A DNA stretch of 64,000 nt from Aphanothece cf. minutissima CCALA 015 (GCA_003003925.1 PVWP01000012.1:19383-83382), one strand, 5' to 3'. Numbered from the stretch's first letter, positions 51,869-61,062 are shown. Notes: a model not told the origin generated them from the sequence alone. Numbers and translations: made by a program.

Positions 51869-52705
51869 ATGCCACCTCTCCTGATCTGCACGGACCTGGA
51901 CCGGACCCTTCTGCCCAACGGCGAGGCCACCGAATCGGTGGGTGCCCGGCCGGCCTTCGCCCAGCTGGTCTCCCGGCCCCAGACGCTGCTGGCCTACGTC
52001 AGTGGCCGACATCTGGCCCTGGTGGAGGAGGCGATCCATGACTATGGACTGCCTGAGCCTGATTGGATCATCGCCGATGTGGGCAGTTCCATCTACGCCA
52101 GGCAGAACCGTGGCTGGTCCCCTCTGGAGGCGTGGTCCAGGCACATCTCGGCGGACTGGCAAGGCGATGGATGGTCCGATCTGGCGATGGTGCTGTCCGA
52201 TGTGTCCGGTTTGACTCTGCAGCCGGAAAGCCGACAGAACTCCCACAAGCTCAGTTTCTTCGTTCCACGGGAGGCCGATCTTCCGGCCCTGAACCGGGAG
52301 ATCCTTGCCCGCCTGCACGAACGGGATGTCGCCGTCTGTCTTGTTCACAGTGTTGATGAAGCCGCTGCCATCGGCTTGCTGGATATCCTTCCCCGGCGGG
52401 CGGGCAAGCTTCAGGCGATTGAGTTTCTGATGCGCGAGCAGGGACTGTCCTGTCAGCAGACGATCTTTGCCGGTGACAGTGGCAATGACCTGTCCGTTCT
52501 CACCAGTTCCGTGCCAGCCGTGCTGGTCGCCAATGCCCACCCCGATGTGAAGGCACAGGCCGTGGCGGAATCCATGCGCATGGGCACCCAGGATCGTCTG
52601 TATCTGGCCAGGGGTGGCTTCCTGGGGATGAATGGCAACTACAGTTCGGGCATCCTGGAAGGAATCGGCCACTTTCATGCCGATGCCTTGCGGGAGCTGG
52701 AGTGA
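51869..52705 (+). CDS. sppA: Sucrose-phosphate phosphatase
   Basis: A HAD-superfamily phosphatase that removes phosphate from sucrose-6-phosphate. ICTDLDRTLLPNG has the intact DLD-x-T nucleophile motif, AYVSGRHLAL motif II and IFAGDSGNDLSVL motif IV. The 278-residue length is normal. It supplies the activity missing from the degenerate phosphatase-like domain of the synthase. It follows spsA by 25 bases and precedes the fructokinase gene by 4 bases. Confidence 0.93.
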   Translation: MPPLLICTDLDRTLLPNGEATESVGARPAFAQLVSRPQTLLAYVSGRHLALVEEAIHDYGLPEPDWIIADVGSSIYARQNRGWSPLEAWSRHISADWQGDGWSDLAMVLSDVSGLTLQPESRQNSHKLSFFVPREADLPALNREILARLHERDVAVCLVHSVDEAAAIGLLDILPRRAGKLQAIEFLMREQGLSCQQTIFAGDSGNDLSVLTSSVPAVLVANAHPDVKAQAVAESMRMGTQDRLYLARGGFLGMNGNYSSGILEGIGHFHADALRELE

Positions 52706-52709
52706 CCGG

Positions 52710-53606
52710 ATGCAGGCACCCTGTGCGATCACCGTTTTCGGCGAAGTCCTGTTGGATTGCTTCCCCGATGGCACCGAGGTCCTCGGCGGGGCCCCCTTCA
52801 ACGTGGCCTGGCACCTCAGGGGTTTCGGCCAGTCTCCCCGACTCGTCAGCCGGGTCGGCAGGGACGCCAGGGGCGAGCGGATTCTCTCCGCCATCGGGCA
52901 CTGGGGCCTGGACGGCTCCGCTTTGCAGACTGATCCGATCCATGGCACCGGTCGCGTGAGCGTCAGCCTCGTGGATGGCGAGCCCACGTATGAGATTGTG
53001 TCGGGCTGCGCCTACGATTTCATCGCATCGCCCGAGCCTGGCCAGGTTCCGGCCAGCGGGATCCTCTATCACGGCACCCTGGCCCTTCGCCATGCAGCAT
53101 CGGCGGCGGCGCTGGCCAGCCTGACGTCGCGCCATCAGGGGCCGATCGTCCTGGATGTGAATCTGCGGACACCCTGGTGGTCGCCGGAGACGGTTCTGCC
53201 CCTGGTGGATGGGGCCCACCACGTGAAGCTGAATGCCGCGGAGCTGGCCCTGCTGAGCCCGGACGTCCCTCCCGGGGACGATCTGGCCGCCTCGATGCAC
53301 CGTTTTGCCGGGCGTCACCGGCTGGAGACGCTGGTCGTCACCCGCGGCGCCCTCGGTGCCCTGCTCTGGTGTGACGGCGAGATCCTTTCCGTGGCCCCTG
53401 CCGCCGCCGGCCCTGTGGTCGACACGGTGGGGGCGGGGGATGGGTTTGCCGCCGTGCTTCTGCTGGGGCTCAGCCAGCAGTGGCCATGGGCCGTGAGCCT
53501 TGGCCGTGCCGGGGACTTCGCCGCGGCCCTGGTGTCGCGGCGCGGTGCCACCATCGATGACCCATCGGTCTACGCCAGGTTTCTGAATGCCTGGGGGGTC
53601 GGCTGA
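52710..53606 (+). CDS. frk: Fructokinase (PfkB family)
   Basis: Phosphorylates fructose released from sucrose. VLGGAPFNVAWHLRGFG is the N-terminal PfkB signature and DTVGAGDGFAAVLL holds the catalytic Asp. The 298-residue length fits fructokinase. In the sucrose operon it recycles fructose made by amylosucrase. The gene lies 4 bases downstream of sppA and 4 bases upstream of the amylosucrase gene. Confidence 0.93.
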   Translation: MQAPCAITVFGEVLLDCFPDGTEVLGGAPFNVAWHLRGFGQSPRLVSRVGRDARGERILSAIGHWGLDGSALQTDPIHGTGRVSVSLVDGEPTYEIVSGCAYDFIASPEPGQVPASGILYHGTLALRHAASAAALASLTSRHQGPIVLDVNLRTPWWSPETVLPLVDGAHHVKLNAAELALLSPDVPPGDDLAASMHRFAGRHRLETLVVTRGALGALLWCDGEILSVAPAAAGPVVDTVGAGDGFAAVLLLGLSQQWPWAVSLGRAGDFAAALVSRRGATIDDPSVYARFLNAWGVG

Positions 53607-53610
53607 GCCG

Positions 53611-55563
53611 ATGTACGAGCAGATCTCCCACTCCCTGTTGAACGCGATTCTGGACGATCTGCGACCGGAGATCCGGCGCCAGGACCTGCGCCATTTCTAC
53701 ACCAGGCTCGGCGCCAACTTCTACGCCATCCATTCGCTGTTCGTCACCCTTTATGGTCATCGTGACGACTTCAAGCTGCAGCTTCTGCGTCTGGTCGAAA
53801 CCATGGCGAGAGGCTACATCGACCGCTCGCCTGATCTTGAATCCCTCGATATCCAGAGAGAGGATGACTACAACTGGTTCCTTTCCCAGAAGTGGGTCGG
53901 GATGGCTGTTTACTCCAACGGCTTCGCGGAGAACCTGCCGGATCTGGCCAGCAAGATCAGTTACTTCCAGGAGCTGGGCATCAACATGGTGCACATCCTG
54001 CCGATCCTGATGTGCCCATCTGGTAAGAGCGATGGTGGCTATGCGATCAGCGATTTTCGCAAAATCGATGACAGGGTCGGCACGCTTGATGATCTGCGCA
54101 GGATTGCCGACGAGTTCAGGAAGCGTGACATCCTGTTGGTTCTGGATATCGTCCTGAATCACACATCGGATGAGCACGAGTGGGCCAGGCGTGCGATGGC
54201 TGGGGAGAAGCACTATCAGGATTATTACCACGTTTTTGACGACAGGGACATTCCGGATGTCTTCGAGCAGAACATGCCCGAAGTCTTCCCTGAAAGCGAT
54301 CCTGGCAATTTCACCTGGAATGGGGAGATGGGGAAGTGGGTGATGACGGTCTTCCACGAGTACCAGTGGGACCTCAACTACGCCAACCCTGCGGTGTTCA
54401 TCGAGATGCTCGATGTGCTGCTGTTCTGGGCCAACCAGGGCGTCGATGTTCTGCGGCTCGATGCCGTTGCCTTCCTCTGGAAGAAGCTGGGAACCACCTG
54501 CCAGAACGAGCGCAAGGCCCACCTCATTCTGCAGCTCATGAAGGACTGCTGCCAGGTGACCGCACCTGGGGTCCTGTTCATCGCCGAGGCCATCGTCGCC
54601 CCCACCGAAATCACGAAATACTTCGGCGAGGATGCCATCGTGGCCAAGGAATGTGAGATTGCCTACAACGCCACCCTGATGGCGCTGCTCTGGGATGCGG
54701 TGGCCACCCGCAACACCCGGCTCCTCTGCCAGGGCCTCAAGAGCCTTCCCAACAAGCTGGAGCGGGCCACCTGGCTCAATTACGTCCGCTGCCATGACGA
54801 TATCGGCTTCGGTTTCGATGACAGTGACATTGAGCAGGTTGGTTACGAGCCCCGCGCCCATCGGCGCTTCCTGATCGACTACTTCAAGGGGGATTTCGAT
54901 GCCATCCCCCGCGGGCTCACCTTCATGCCCAACGACACCACGGGCGATGCCCGCATCTGCGGGTCCCTGGCCTCCCTTGTCGGTCTGGAGTCGGCCCTCG
55001 AATCGAAGGATCAGGCCCTGATCGCCACGGCCATCAGCCGCATCCTGCTGATGCATGGGGTCATTCTGTCGTTCGGGGGCATCCCGCTCATCTACAACGG
55101 CGATGCCCTGGGCGTCTTGAATGACTACAGCTTCTATGATGACCCCAGCAAGTGCAATGACACCCGTTGGGTGCATCGCCCGAAGATCGACTGGGCCAAG
55201 GCGGAGCTCAGGCGGAAGCCAGGAACCGTGGAACATACCATCTTCTCGGCGATCAAGAAGATGATCACGATTCGCAAGGAGATCTCAGCCTTCGCCGATT
55301 TCAACAATCGCCAGATTCTGCCCCTGGAGAATGACCATCTGCTGGCGTTCGTGAGGACCAACCCCCTGCGGCCATCCGAGCTGGTCCTGGTGGTGGCCAA
55401 CTTCAACGACCAGCCCCGGTTCTTCGATCTCGACAGCCTGGTGCCGTCGGTCTTCAGCAGTCACGATGGACTGGTGGATCTTCACTCGGGCCGCCGGCCG
55501 TCCCAGTCCGGCAGCCGCATCGTGTTGCAGGCTTACCAGTTCTGCTGGCTGACCAAGACCTGA
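53611..55563 (+). CDS. ams: Amylosucrase (GH13)
   Basis: Cleaves sucrose and transfers glucose to an alpha-glucan, or hydrolyses sucrose. The 650-residue protein has GVDVLRLDAVAFL with the catalytic Asp nucleophile, LFIAEAIVAP with the acid/base Glu and YVRCHDDIGFGF with the third acid. An N-terminal helical domain and a C-terminal beta domain flank the barrel. Cyanobacterial sps-spp-frk-ams clusters of this order are known. The whole operon is less GC-rich than neighbours. Confidence 0.94.
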   Translation: MYEQISHSLLNAILDDLRPEIRRQDLRHFYTRLGANFYAIHSLFVTLYGHRDDFKLQLLRLVETMARGYIDRSPDLESLDIQREDDYNWFLSQKWVGMAVYSNGFAENLPDLASKISYFQELGINMVHILPILMCPSGKSDGGYAISDFRKIDDRVGTLDDLRRIADEFRKRDILLVLDIVLNHTSDEHEWARRAMAGEKHYQDYYHVFDDRDIPDVFEQNMPEVFPESDPGNFTWNGEMGKWVMTVFHEYQWDLNYANPAVFIEMLDVLLFWANQGVDVLRLDAVAFLWKKLGTTCQNERKAHLILQLMKDCCQVTAPGVLFIAEAIVAPTEITKYFGEDAIVAKECEIAYNATLMALLWDAVATRNTRLLCQGLKSLPNKLERATWLNYVRCHDDIGFGFDDSDIEQVGYEPRAHRRFLIDYFKGDFDAIPRGLTFMPNDTTGDARICGSLASLVGLESALESKDQALIATAISRILLMHGVILSFGGIPLIYNGDALGVLNDYSFYDDPSKCNDTRWVHRPKIDWAKAELRRKPGTVEHTIFSAIKKMITIRKEISAFADFNNRQILPLENDHLLAFVRTNPLRPSELVLVVANFNDQPRFFDLDSLVPSVFSSHDGLVDLHSGRRPSQSGSRIVLQAYQFCWLTKT

Positions 55564-55601
55564 TCGCCCGATTCCCCCCCCGCCCGACGCTTCCCCTGCC
55601 C

Positions 55602-56588
55602 ATGCGCGTCGTCACCCCCGTGCTGCTGGCCCTGCTGCTGGCCTCGGCGGCGCTGGCGGTCACCGTGTCGGTGCCCCAGGCACCCACCGGCCGCCCCACC
55701 GGGAGCCCCGCTGCCGCCTCTTCCCCGGATGCTGCACCAGCGTCGCCACCAGCCTCGCCGACGGAGTCGGCCCCGCCACAGCCGGCCCCGCGGGCCTATC
55801 CCCGGCTGCCGGCCGACCCCGCCGCCATCGCCTCCCAGCTGGCCGCCGCGGAGGCTGCCCTGCGGTCCGCCGACACTCCGACCGGGCTCCTGGGTGAGCT
55901 GGGGCATCGCCAGCAGGTCACCTATCGCCGGCTCGCCGCCGATCCGGCCCTGGCCGCCCGGGTGCGGAGCTTCCTGCCCGTCCGCTGGCAGGGGGTGATG
56001 GACCGCCATGTGGCCGCCCGTCGGGAGTTTCTGGCCATGCACCGGGGGGGGCGGCGTCCGGCCGTCGTGCCCGCCTGGCGGATCATCCCCCCGGAGCCTG
56101 CCGCCGACCTGCTGCGGTACTACCGGGAGGCCTCCGCCGCCACTGGGATTCCCTGGGAGGTTCTGGCTGCCATCAACCTGGTCGAAACGGGCATGGGCCG
56201 CATCGATGGCGTCTCCGTCGCCGATGCGCGGGGCCCGATGCAGTTCCTCCCCACCACCTGGGCCGAGCCCGGCATCGGCAAGGGAGACATCCGCGATCCC
56301 GAGGACGCGATCCATGCGGCGGCCCGCTACCTGGTGCGGCGCGGAGGCCTGCGGGACATTCGCCGGGGGCTGTGGGGCTACAACAACAGCCGGCATTACG
56401 TCAGGGCCGTGCTGCTCTACGCCGAGCTGCTGCGCATGGATCCGGCGGCCTTCACGGGCCTGTACCACTGGGAGATCCATTACGCCTCCTCAGCCGGCGA
56501 CCTCTGGCTGCCGGTGGGCTACAGCCAGAGCCGCCCCCTGGCGGTTGCCACCTACCTGGAGCGCTTTCCCGCCTCGGCCCCTCCGTGA
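55602..56588 (+). CDS. Lytic transglycosylase-like exported protein (SLT fold)
   Basis: A 328-residue peptidoglycan-active protein. A signal peptide (VTPVLLALLLASAALAVTVSV) and Pro/Ala-rich linker precede a goose-lysozyme-type domain: AINLVETGMGRI with the catalytic Glu, ARGPMQFLPTTW and YNNSRHYVRAV. It cleaves the glycan of peptidoglycan in the periplasm. Its stop codon overlaps the following gene start by 4 bases, so a membrane methyltransferase-like protein is co-translated. Confidence 0.88.
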   Translation: MRVVTPVLLALLLASAALAVTVSVPQAPTGRPTGSPAAASSPDAAPASPPASPTESAPPQPAPRAYPRLPADPAAIASQLAAAEAALRSADTPTGLLGELGHRQQVTYRRLAADPALAARVRSFLPVRWQGVMDRHVAARREFLAMHRGGRRPAVVPAWRIIPPEPAADLLRYYREASAATGIPWEVLAAINLVETGMGRIDGVSVADARGPMQFLPTTWAEPGIGKGDIRDPEDAIHAAARYLVRRGGLRDIRRGLWGYNNSRHYVRAVLLYAELLRMDPAAFTGLYHWEIHYASSAGDLWLPVGYSQSRPLAVATYLERFPASAPP

Positions 56589-57271
56589 CGCTGAGACGCC
56601 TGCCAGCATGGAACCCCGTCGGGCTCCGGGTGGCCCAGCTGCCGATGACCCAGCTGCAAGCGATCAACATCGCCAAGGTGACCACCATCGTGGCCCTGCT
56701 GGTGCCTGCGCTGGTGCTGGGGCTGGAGTCGGAACGGGTCGCGATCTACCTCGCCCTCCACATCAGCTACTGCCTCTGGTGGCTGCTTGAGGAGGTGCTG
56801 TTCCCCTGGCGCACCACCCAGCTCTTCACCGAGGTGGTGGGCCCGCCACAGGCCGTCGCCGTGGTGCTCTATGTCGGGGTGTTCTACGCCCTGCCCGGCT
56901 GGCTGGCCATGGCCAATCCTGTACCGATCGGCCCGGTGACGATCGCCCTGGGGCTCAGCCTCTACATCTTCGGATCGCTGTTGAACACGGCGGCCGATGT
57001 GCAGAAGGGCACCGCCAAGGTCCTGGGGGCCACCCTGGTGGCGGACGGGGCCTGGCGCCGCGTCCGCCATGTCAACTACCTCGGCGACCTGATCCGCTAC
57101 AGCAGCTTCGCGGTGATCGCCGGCTCGCCGTGGGCCTGGCTGCTCCCCGCCTCCGTGCTGGCGCTCTACCTGCCCCGCATGATCGGCAAGGAAGCTTCGA
57201 TGGCGGAGCGCTATCCCGGTTTCGAGGCCTATCGCCAGAGCAGCTGGTGGCTGTTGCCGGGGCTCATCTAG
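56585..57271 (+). CDS. Membrane protein of the isoprenylcysteine methyltransferase-like family
   Basis: A 228-residue protein with about five membrane spans. The C-terminal part GAWRRVRHVNYLGDLIRYSSFAV and ERYPGFEAYRQSSWWLLPGLI resembles the ICMT/DUF1295 SAM-binding segment. The methyl acceptor is unknown. GTG 56585 overlaps the previous stop by 4 bases; ATG 56645 is an alternative start. Its link to a peptidoglycan enzyme may be only transcriptional. Confidence 0.75.
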   Translation: MTLRRLPAWNPVGLRVAQLPMTQLQAINIAKVTTIVALLVPALVLGLESERVAIYLALHISYCLWWLLEEVLFPWRTTQLFTEVVGPPQAVAVVLYVGVFYALPGWLAMANPVPIGPVTIALGLSLYIFGSLLNTAADVQKGTAKVLGATLVADGAWRRVRHVNYLGDLIRYSSFAVIAGSPWAWLLPASVLALYLPRMIGKEASMAERYPGFEAYRQSSWWLLPGLI

Positions 57272-57324
57272 CGCAGCTGATCAGGGGGGCCTATCAAGGG
57301 GGGCAGGACACGGAGCGCTGAACC

Positions 57325-57732
57325 TCAGCCCAGCCCCCTGCCCAGCAGGACGTCCCTGGCGGCGTTGACGGCCTGCATGGTGGCGTGGCGCCCGCCGCGG
57401 TCCGGGTGATGCTCGGCGGCGGCTTTCTTCCAGGCCAGGTTGACATCGGTTTCCCGCAGCCGGCCCGCCAGGGCCAAGCCGAGACGGGCCCTGGCCTCGA
57501 TGGCTTCCAGGCTGGGGCTGCGGCCGAGGGGCCCGTGGTCGGCGGCGGAGAGACCCGTGCCTTTCTTGCGGCGGCCCTTGCTGCCCGAGGCCTTGCCCTG
57601 GCCGCGGGAGGGCGATCCGGAGAAGCCCTTGCCGCGGCGGGGCGCCTCAGCGCTGTCCGCGGGGGCACTCTGGGGCTGATCCGGCCGCAGGGAGACCAGG
57701 GTCAGACGTGGGTCGAGCAGGGTGCGAGCCAT
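57325..57732 (-). CDS. Small J-domain protein
   Basis: A 135-residue protein. The C-terminal 60 residues form a short J-domain with AWKKAAAEHHPDRGGRH, including the His-Pro-Asp motif that stimulates DnaK/Hsp70. The N-terminal half is Gly/Arg/Lys-rich and probably disordered (SPSRGQGKASGSKGRRKKG). It converges with the preceding membrane-protein gene. Its Hsp70 partner cannot be told. Confidence 0.82.
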   Translation of the reverse strand: MARTLLDPRLTLVSLRPDQPQSAPADSAEAPRRGKGFSGSPSRGQGKASGSKGRRKKGTGLSAADHGPLGRSPSLEAIEARARLGLALAGRLRETDVNLAWKKAAAEHHPDRGGRHATMQAVNAARDVLLGRGLG

Positions 57733-57780
57733 GGGTTCAGGTGCCAGCCCGACCGTTGTGTTGCGTGAGGTGGTGGGGAC

Positions 57781-57996
57781 TCAGGCCGCGACGTCGAGGA
57801 CGGGGGCCGGATCGATGCTCAGGTCGGTGAGCAGGTCGCTGACCAGCTGGTCCGCGGCGGGCTCGTCAGCCATCGCGGCCATCTCCGGAGCCACCATCGC
57901 TGCGGGGGCCTGGTTGTGGCCGCCGGCCATCGCCGGTGCGAGAAAGGCCATGGCCAGACCCACCATCAGGGCGAACAGAAAGGTAAGGGCTCGCAT
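57781..57996 (-). CDS. Small exported protein, 71 residues
   Basis: MRALTFLFALMVGLAMAFLAPAMAG is a convincing signal peptide. The mature part is short, acidic and Ala/Pro/Met-rich. No family is recognised. ATG 57996 is chosen so that the signal peptide is at the N-terminus. It lies 48 bases upstream of the J-domain gene on the same strand. Confidence 0.6.
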   Translation of the reverse strand: MRALTFLFALMVGLAMAFLAPAMAGGHNQAPAAMVAPEMAAMADEPAADQLVSDLLTDLSIDPAPVLDVAA

Positions 57997-58069
57997 GAAC
58001 GATGGAGAGAAGCTCCATAGTCCTAACACCGCTCCGCCCCTGACGCTGCCGGGAGGAGAAGATGGCCCC

Positions 58070-58567
58070 ATGGAGCGCAGTGAATCTTCCCCCGCCTCGG
58101 CCATCGCCTACGCGGGATTCCGGGTCCGCACGGCGGCCTCGCTGATCGATTCGGTGCTGATGCTGATCATCACGGCCCCCCTGCCGCTCCTTCTCTATGC
58201 CGTGCCTGACGAGACGGCGGTGCTGGTCGTCAGCACGGTGGTGTCGGCCCTGGTGGTGATCCTGTTCTGGCGCTGGAAGCAGGGCACGCCCGGCAAACTG
58301 ATGCTGCGGCTGAGAATCGTCGATGCCGGAACCGGCGGCGAACCTGGCCTGCGCCAGTGGTGCCTGCGCTACATCGGCTATCTCATTTCCACGCTGCCCC
58401 TGCTCTTGGGCTTCTTCTGGGCGGCCTGGGATCCCCGTCGCCAGGGCTGGCACGACAAGCTTGCCGGCACGGTGGTGATCCGTGTCCCCCGCCGGACCGA
58501 CCCGCCCCCCAAACGCGCGACGGGGGGCGCGACCGGGGCCGGGAACGCTGGGGCTGGACCCCCCTGA
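58070..58567 (+). CDS. RDD-family membrane protein
   Basis: A 165-residue protein with the RDD pattern: GFRVRTAASLIDSVLMLIIT at the N-terminus (here R-A-A-S-x2-D), a second span, GTPGKLMLRLRIVD and a final RRQGWHDKLAGTVVIR segment. Three or four membrane spans are visible. RDD proteins may act in transport or Na+/H+ exchange, but the role here is unknown. It is preceded by GGAGGAGAAG, a strong ribosome site, and followed by another gene 18 bases away. Confidence 0.87.
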   Translation: MERSESSPASAIAYAGFRVRTAASLIDSVLMLIITAPLPLLLYAVPDETAVLVVSTVVSALVVILFWRWKQGTPGKLMLRLRIVDAGTGGEPGLRQWCLRYIGYLISTLPLLLGFFWAAWDPRRQGWHDKLAGTVVIRVPRRTDPPPKRATGGATGAGNAGAGPP

Positions 58568-58585
58568 CCCCCATCCCCTGCGGCC

Positions 58586-59293
58586 ATGACAGCTCCCTCC
58601 CGCGATCCCCTGGATGAGGCCATCGCCGCCCGCCGGGCCCAGGACCCCCTGGTGGGGGCCCGCCTGGGTGCCGAGGAGATCAGCCGCCGGCTTCTCAAGG
58701 CCATGGCGTCCGAGCGGGGTGTGCACGTCGAATCGCTCCTGGCGGTCTGCGGTGCCCTGGCGGGCCAGGCCTGCCAGGCCGGCGTGCGGGCCCGCTCCCG
58801 GGCGGCGGGCCGGGCGGAGCTCTCGGGGCTGCACGTGGTCGGTACCGGGGACGGGGGCTCCTGCCTGGTGGGGGAAGGGCTGGTCCAGGCCCTCTTCCAT
58901 GAGCCGTACTCCACCTGGGGTCTGGCCGCCGGCGCCGCCCAGCAGGCCGGCTGCACGGCCCTGCCGGACCCGACGGCCCTGTGGCGCCATGGCCTCGAGC
59001 ACCTCGGCCAGGGGGACTTCGGCGTGCCCCAGGTGCCCGAGGCCCATCAGCCGTCGCCGGAATCCCTGCAGTCGCTGCCGAGCCTCTGGCCGGCCCTGCT
59101 GCCGCTGGCCCGGCGGTTCTGCCCCGAGCCGGTGGAGTGGCCGATCCTGTTCGGCCTGGTGGCCCAGAAGGCCATCACCATGGGGCGGGAGGTGATCGAT
59201 CCCTGCCTGGCCCTGCGCATCGTGATGGACACCGCCATCGCCAGCGCCATGGCGGTCCTGCCCCAGAGCCAGGAGCCGGCCACCGGTTCCTGA
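58586..59293 (+). CDS. Hypothetical protein, 235 residues
   Basis: No family is recognised. It has a helical N-terminal third (GARLGAEEISRRLLKAMASERGVHVESLLAVCGALAGQA) and a central HVVGTGDGGSCLVGEGL segment, and ends in a helix (IVMDTAIASAMAVLPQ). No signal peptide or membrane span is seen. It probably forms an operon with the RDD gene. Confidence 0.7.
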   Translation: MTAPSRDPLDEAIAARRAQDPLVGARLGAEEISRRLLKAMASERGVHVESLLAVCGALAGQACQAGVRARSRAAGRAELSGLHVVGTGDGGSCLVGEGLVQALFHEPYSTWGLAAGAAQQAGCTALPDPTALWRHGLEHLGQGDFGVPQVPEAHQPSPESLQSLPSLWPALLPLARRFCPEPVEWPILFGLVAQKAITMGREVIDPCLALRIVMDTAIASAMAVLPQSQEPATGS

Positions 59294-59393
59294 CCGTCCC
59301 GGTCACCACGGGCATTCGCGTCCCGCCATCCCCGTCTTGGCAGCGGCGGCCGGGGGCGTTACCAAGGCCTGCACGGTCCCTTGCAGCAGGCGG

Positions 59394-60077
59394 ATGGATT
59401 CCCGCTTCCGACGGTTTCTGACGGCGCTGGTCCTGCCCTGGCTGCTGCCCCTGTCCCTGGGTCCCCGTCCCCTTCTGGCGATGGGGGAGCCGCCGCCCCG
59501 GCCGACGGAGATACCCCTGGAGGTGCCGGTGGGCGACCTGGGCCAGAACGACCGTCTGCCGGAACCGTTGCGGTCCCGCTACCGGCCGGCCCCGGTGGGG
59601 GTGTTTCCCGTGCACCAGGCCGGGGCCCTGGGCTATCCCCTCGCTCTCCAGCCCACCGAGCAGGCTCCGTTCGGCTGGCGGCTGGCCGACGCGCGCAACG
59701 CCTGGCGCCTGCACACCGGCCTCGATCTGGTCGCCCCGGAGGGAACGCCGGTGTTCGCCGTGCTGCCCGGCACCGTGCGGCTGGTGGATGAGGTGGGTGG
59801 CTACGGCCTGCTGGTGGTCATCGACCACGGCCTCGGCTGGCAGAGCCTGTACGCCCATCTGCTGGATGTATCGGTTCTGCCCGGGGAGAGCCTGGTGGCG
59901 GGGCAGCCCATCGGCCGGGTCGGCAGCAGCGGCTCTGCCACCACGGCCCATCTGCACTTCGAGTGGCGCCAGCTCCGCCAGGGGCGACTGGTGGCGGTGG
60001 ACCCCTCCCCGCTGCTGCAGCCGATCGGCACGGGTCCTTCCGTGGCGGGCCGGGCGCCCTTGGCGCCGCTGCCCTGA
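59394..60077 (+). CDS. M23-family (LytM) exported peptidoglycan peptidase or activator
   Basis: A 227-residue exported protein. An N-terminal signal segment (RRFLTALVLPWLLPLSLG) is followed by a LytM domain: NAWRLHTGLDLVAPEGTPV, GGYGLLVVIDHGLGWQSLYAHL and SATTAHLHFEW with the HxH zinc motif. The first ligands appear as H and D in HTGLD. If active, it cuts peptide cross-links of peptidoglycan; related proteins activate amidases. ATG 59394 gives MDSRFRRFLTALV. Confidence 0.9.
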   Translation: MDSRFRRFLTALVLPWLLPLSLGPRPLLAMGEPPPRPTEIPLEVPVGDLGQNDRLPEPLRSRYRPAPVGVFPVHQAGALGYPLALQPTEQAPFGWRLADARNAWRLHTGLDLVAPEGTPVFAVLPGTVRLVDEVGGYGLLVVIDHGLGWQSLYAHLLDVSVLPGESLVAGQPIGRVGSSGSATTAHLHFEWRQLRQGRLVAVDPSPLLQPIGTGPSVAGRAPLAPLP

Positions 60078-60102
60078 GCCGGGGTTCCGTCGGGGCTCGC
60101 CG

Positions 60103-60561
60103 TCAGGGCCGGTCCGGATCCAGCGGCAGGCCCTTCAGGGCCAGGGCCAGGCGCCGCGCTGCCAGCAGCAGGGGGTACAGCCGGCGGCTGCGGGTCGGCG
60201 CATCGAACAGCGGAACCAGCAGCTGCAGCAGGGGATCACTGGGCCGCATCAGGGTGCACAGCTGCCGCACCGCCTCCGCCCCGTGCCAGGCCCGCTCGCC
60301 CTGGAGCAGGACCGCCCCCTGCGCCAGCGGCAGGCCCCGCGCCAGGAGGGCGCCGCGCAGAGCCGCGTCGGCCCGCCCGTCGACGATCTGCAGGTGGGGA
60401 ATCCCGCCGCGCAGTTCGCTGCTCAGGGCGAAATGACGGCAGAAGGGGCAGCCTCCGTCGTAGACGAGCCGCAGAATCTGCGGTGCGTTGAGCCCGGCGG
60501 GCTGCGGGGCCGGATCGGGGGTTGGGGATGGGGGGGCGCCTATCGCTGCAGGGGACATCAA
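60103..60561 (-). CDS. DCC-type thiol-disulfide oxidoreductase family protein (DUF393)
   Basis: A 152-residue thioredoxin-fold protein. LVYDGGCPFCRHF is the DCC family's redox motif, placed about residue 33. The rest has a helix pattern with a final basic stretch. The family is widespread, with redox function assumed from the CxxC. ATG 60561 or 60558 both fit. An N-terminal Pro-rich tail is unusual. It converges with the M23 gene. Confidence 0.87.
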   Translation of the reverse strand: MMSPAAIGAPPSPTPDPAPQPAGLNAPQILRLVYDGGCPFCRHFALSSELRGGIPHLQIVDGRADAALRGALLARGLPLAQGAVLLQGERAWHGAEAVRQLCTLMRPSDPLLQLLVPLFDAPTRSRRLYPLLLAARRLALALKGLPLDPDRP

Positions 60562-60706
60562 GGGCGGTGGGCCGCGGCTTCTGGAGCGTGATCACAGGAT
60601 CCGATTCTGCCGCCGGCGGCCGGAGACCGCGACAGGGCATGGCATCGGCATCGATGGATCGATTTCACCAAGTCCTGACAGGTGGCTGGTTTCTGTGATC
60701 CTCGGC

Positions 60707-60729
60707 ACCGTTCGATTTCGGAGAACGGT
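60707..60729 (+). promoter_or_regulatory. Perfect inverted repeat before the 60748 gene
   Basis: ACCGTTC and GAACGGT flank a 9-base spacer, ending 18 bases before the start. A TTAGAT follows directly, so the dyad may overlap a -10 box or form an RNA hairpin in the leader. Confidence 0.4.
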
Positions 60730-60747
60730 TAGATCCTCTGCCAATGG

Positions 60748-61062
60748 ATGACTGGAAAGATGCTCACACCCACCACCCGTCTGAGGCTTCAGGAGATCAT
60801 CGGCAGGATTGCCGATTCCCGCCCGGTCAGTCTCCATGAACGCATCTATGTTCAGAAGTTCGCTGATCGCGATGCCAGTGTCTGGAGCTGGCTGCGGCGG
60901 GCTCAGCGCACCCAGCAACGGGGTGAGCCCGAATCGGAACTCGACCGCCTCACGGGCTCGCTGGACCTGGGCGACCCCTGTGACAGCGAAGGATTCGACC
61001 CCGGCCGGGACGATCTGGGTGACTGGTTCAGCGGAGCTCCGAATTGGCTCAGGCGCAGTTGA
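60748..61062 (+). CDS. Small hypothetical protein, 104 residues
   Basis: Helical N-terminal half with LRLQEIIGRIADSRPVSLHERIYVQKFADRD and a Trp-rich acidic C-terminal end (DDLGDWFSGAPNWLRRS). No signal or membrane span is seen. It resembles small cyanobacteria-restricted proteins but has no name I can support. The start at 60748 or 60760 is uncertain. Confidence 0.65.
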   Translation: MTGKMLTPTTRLRLQEIIGRIADSRPVSLHERIYVQKFADRDASVWSWLRRAQRTQQRGEPESELDRLTGSLDLGDPCDSEGFDPGRDDLGDWFSGAPNWLRRS

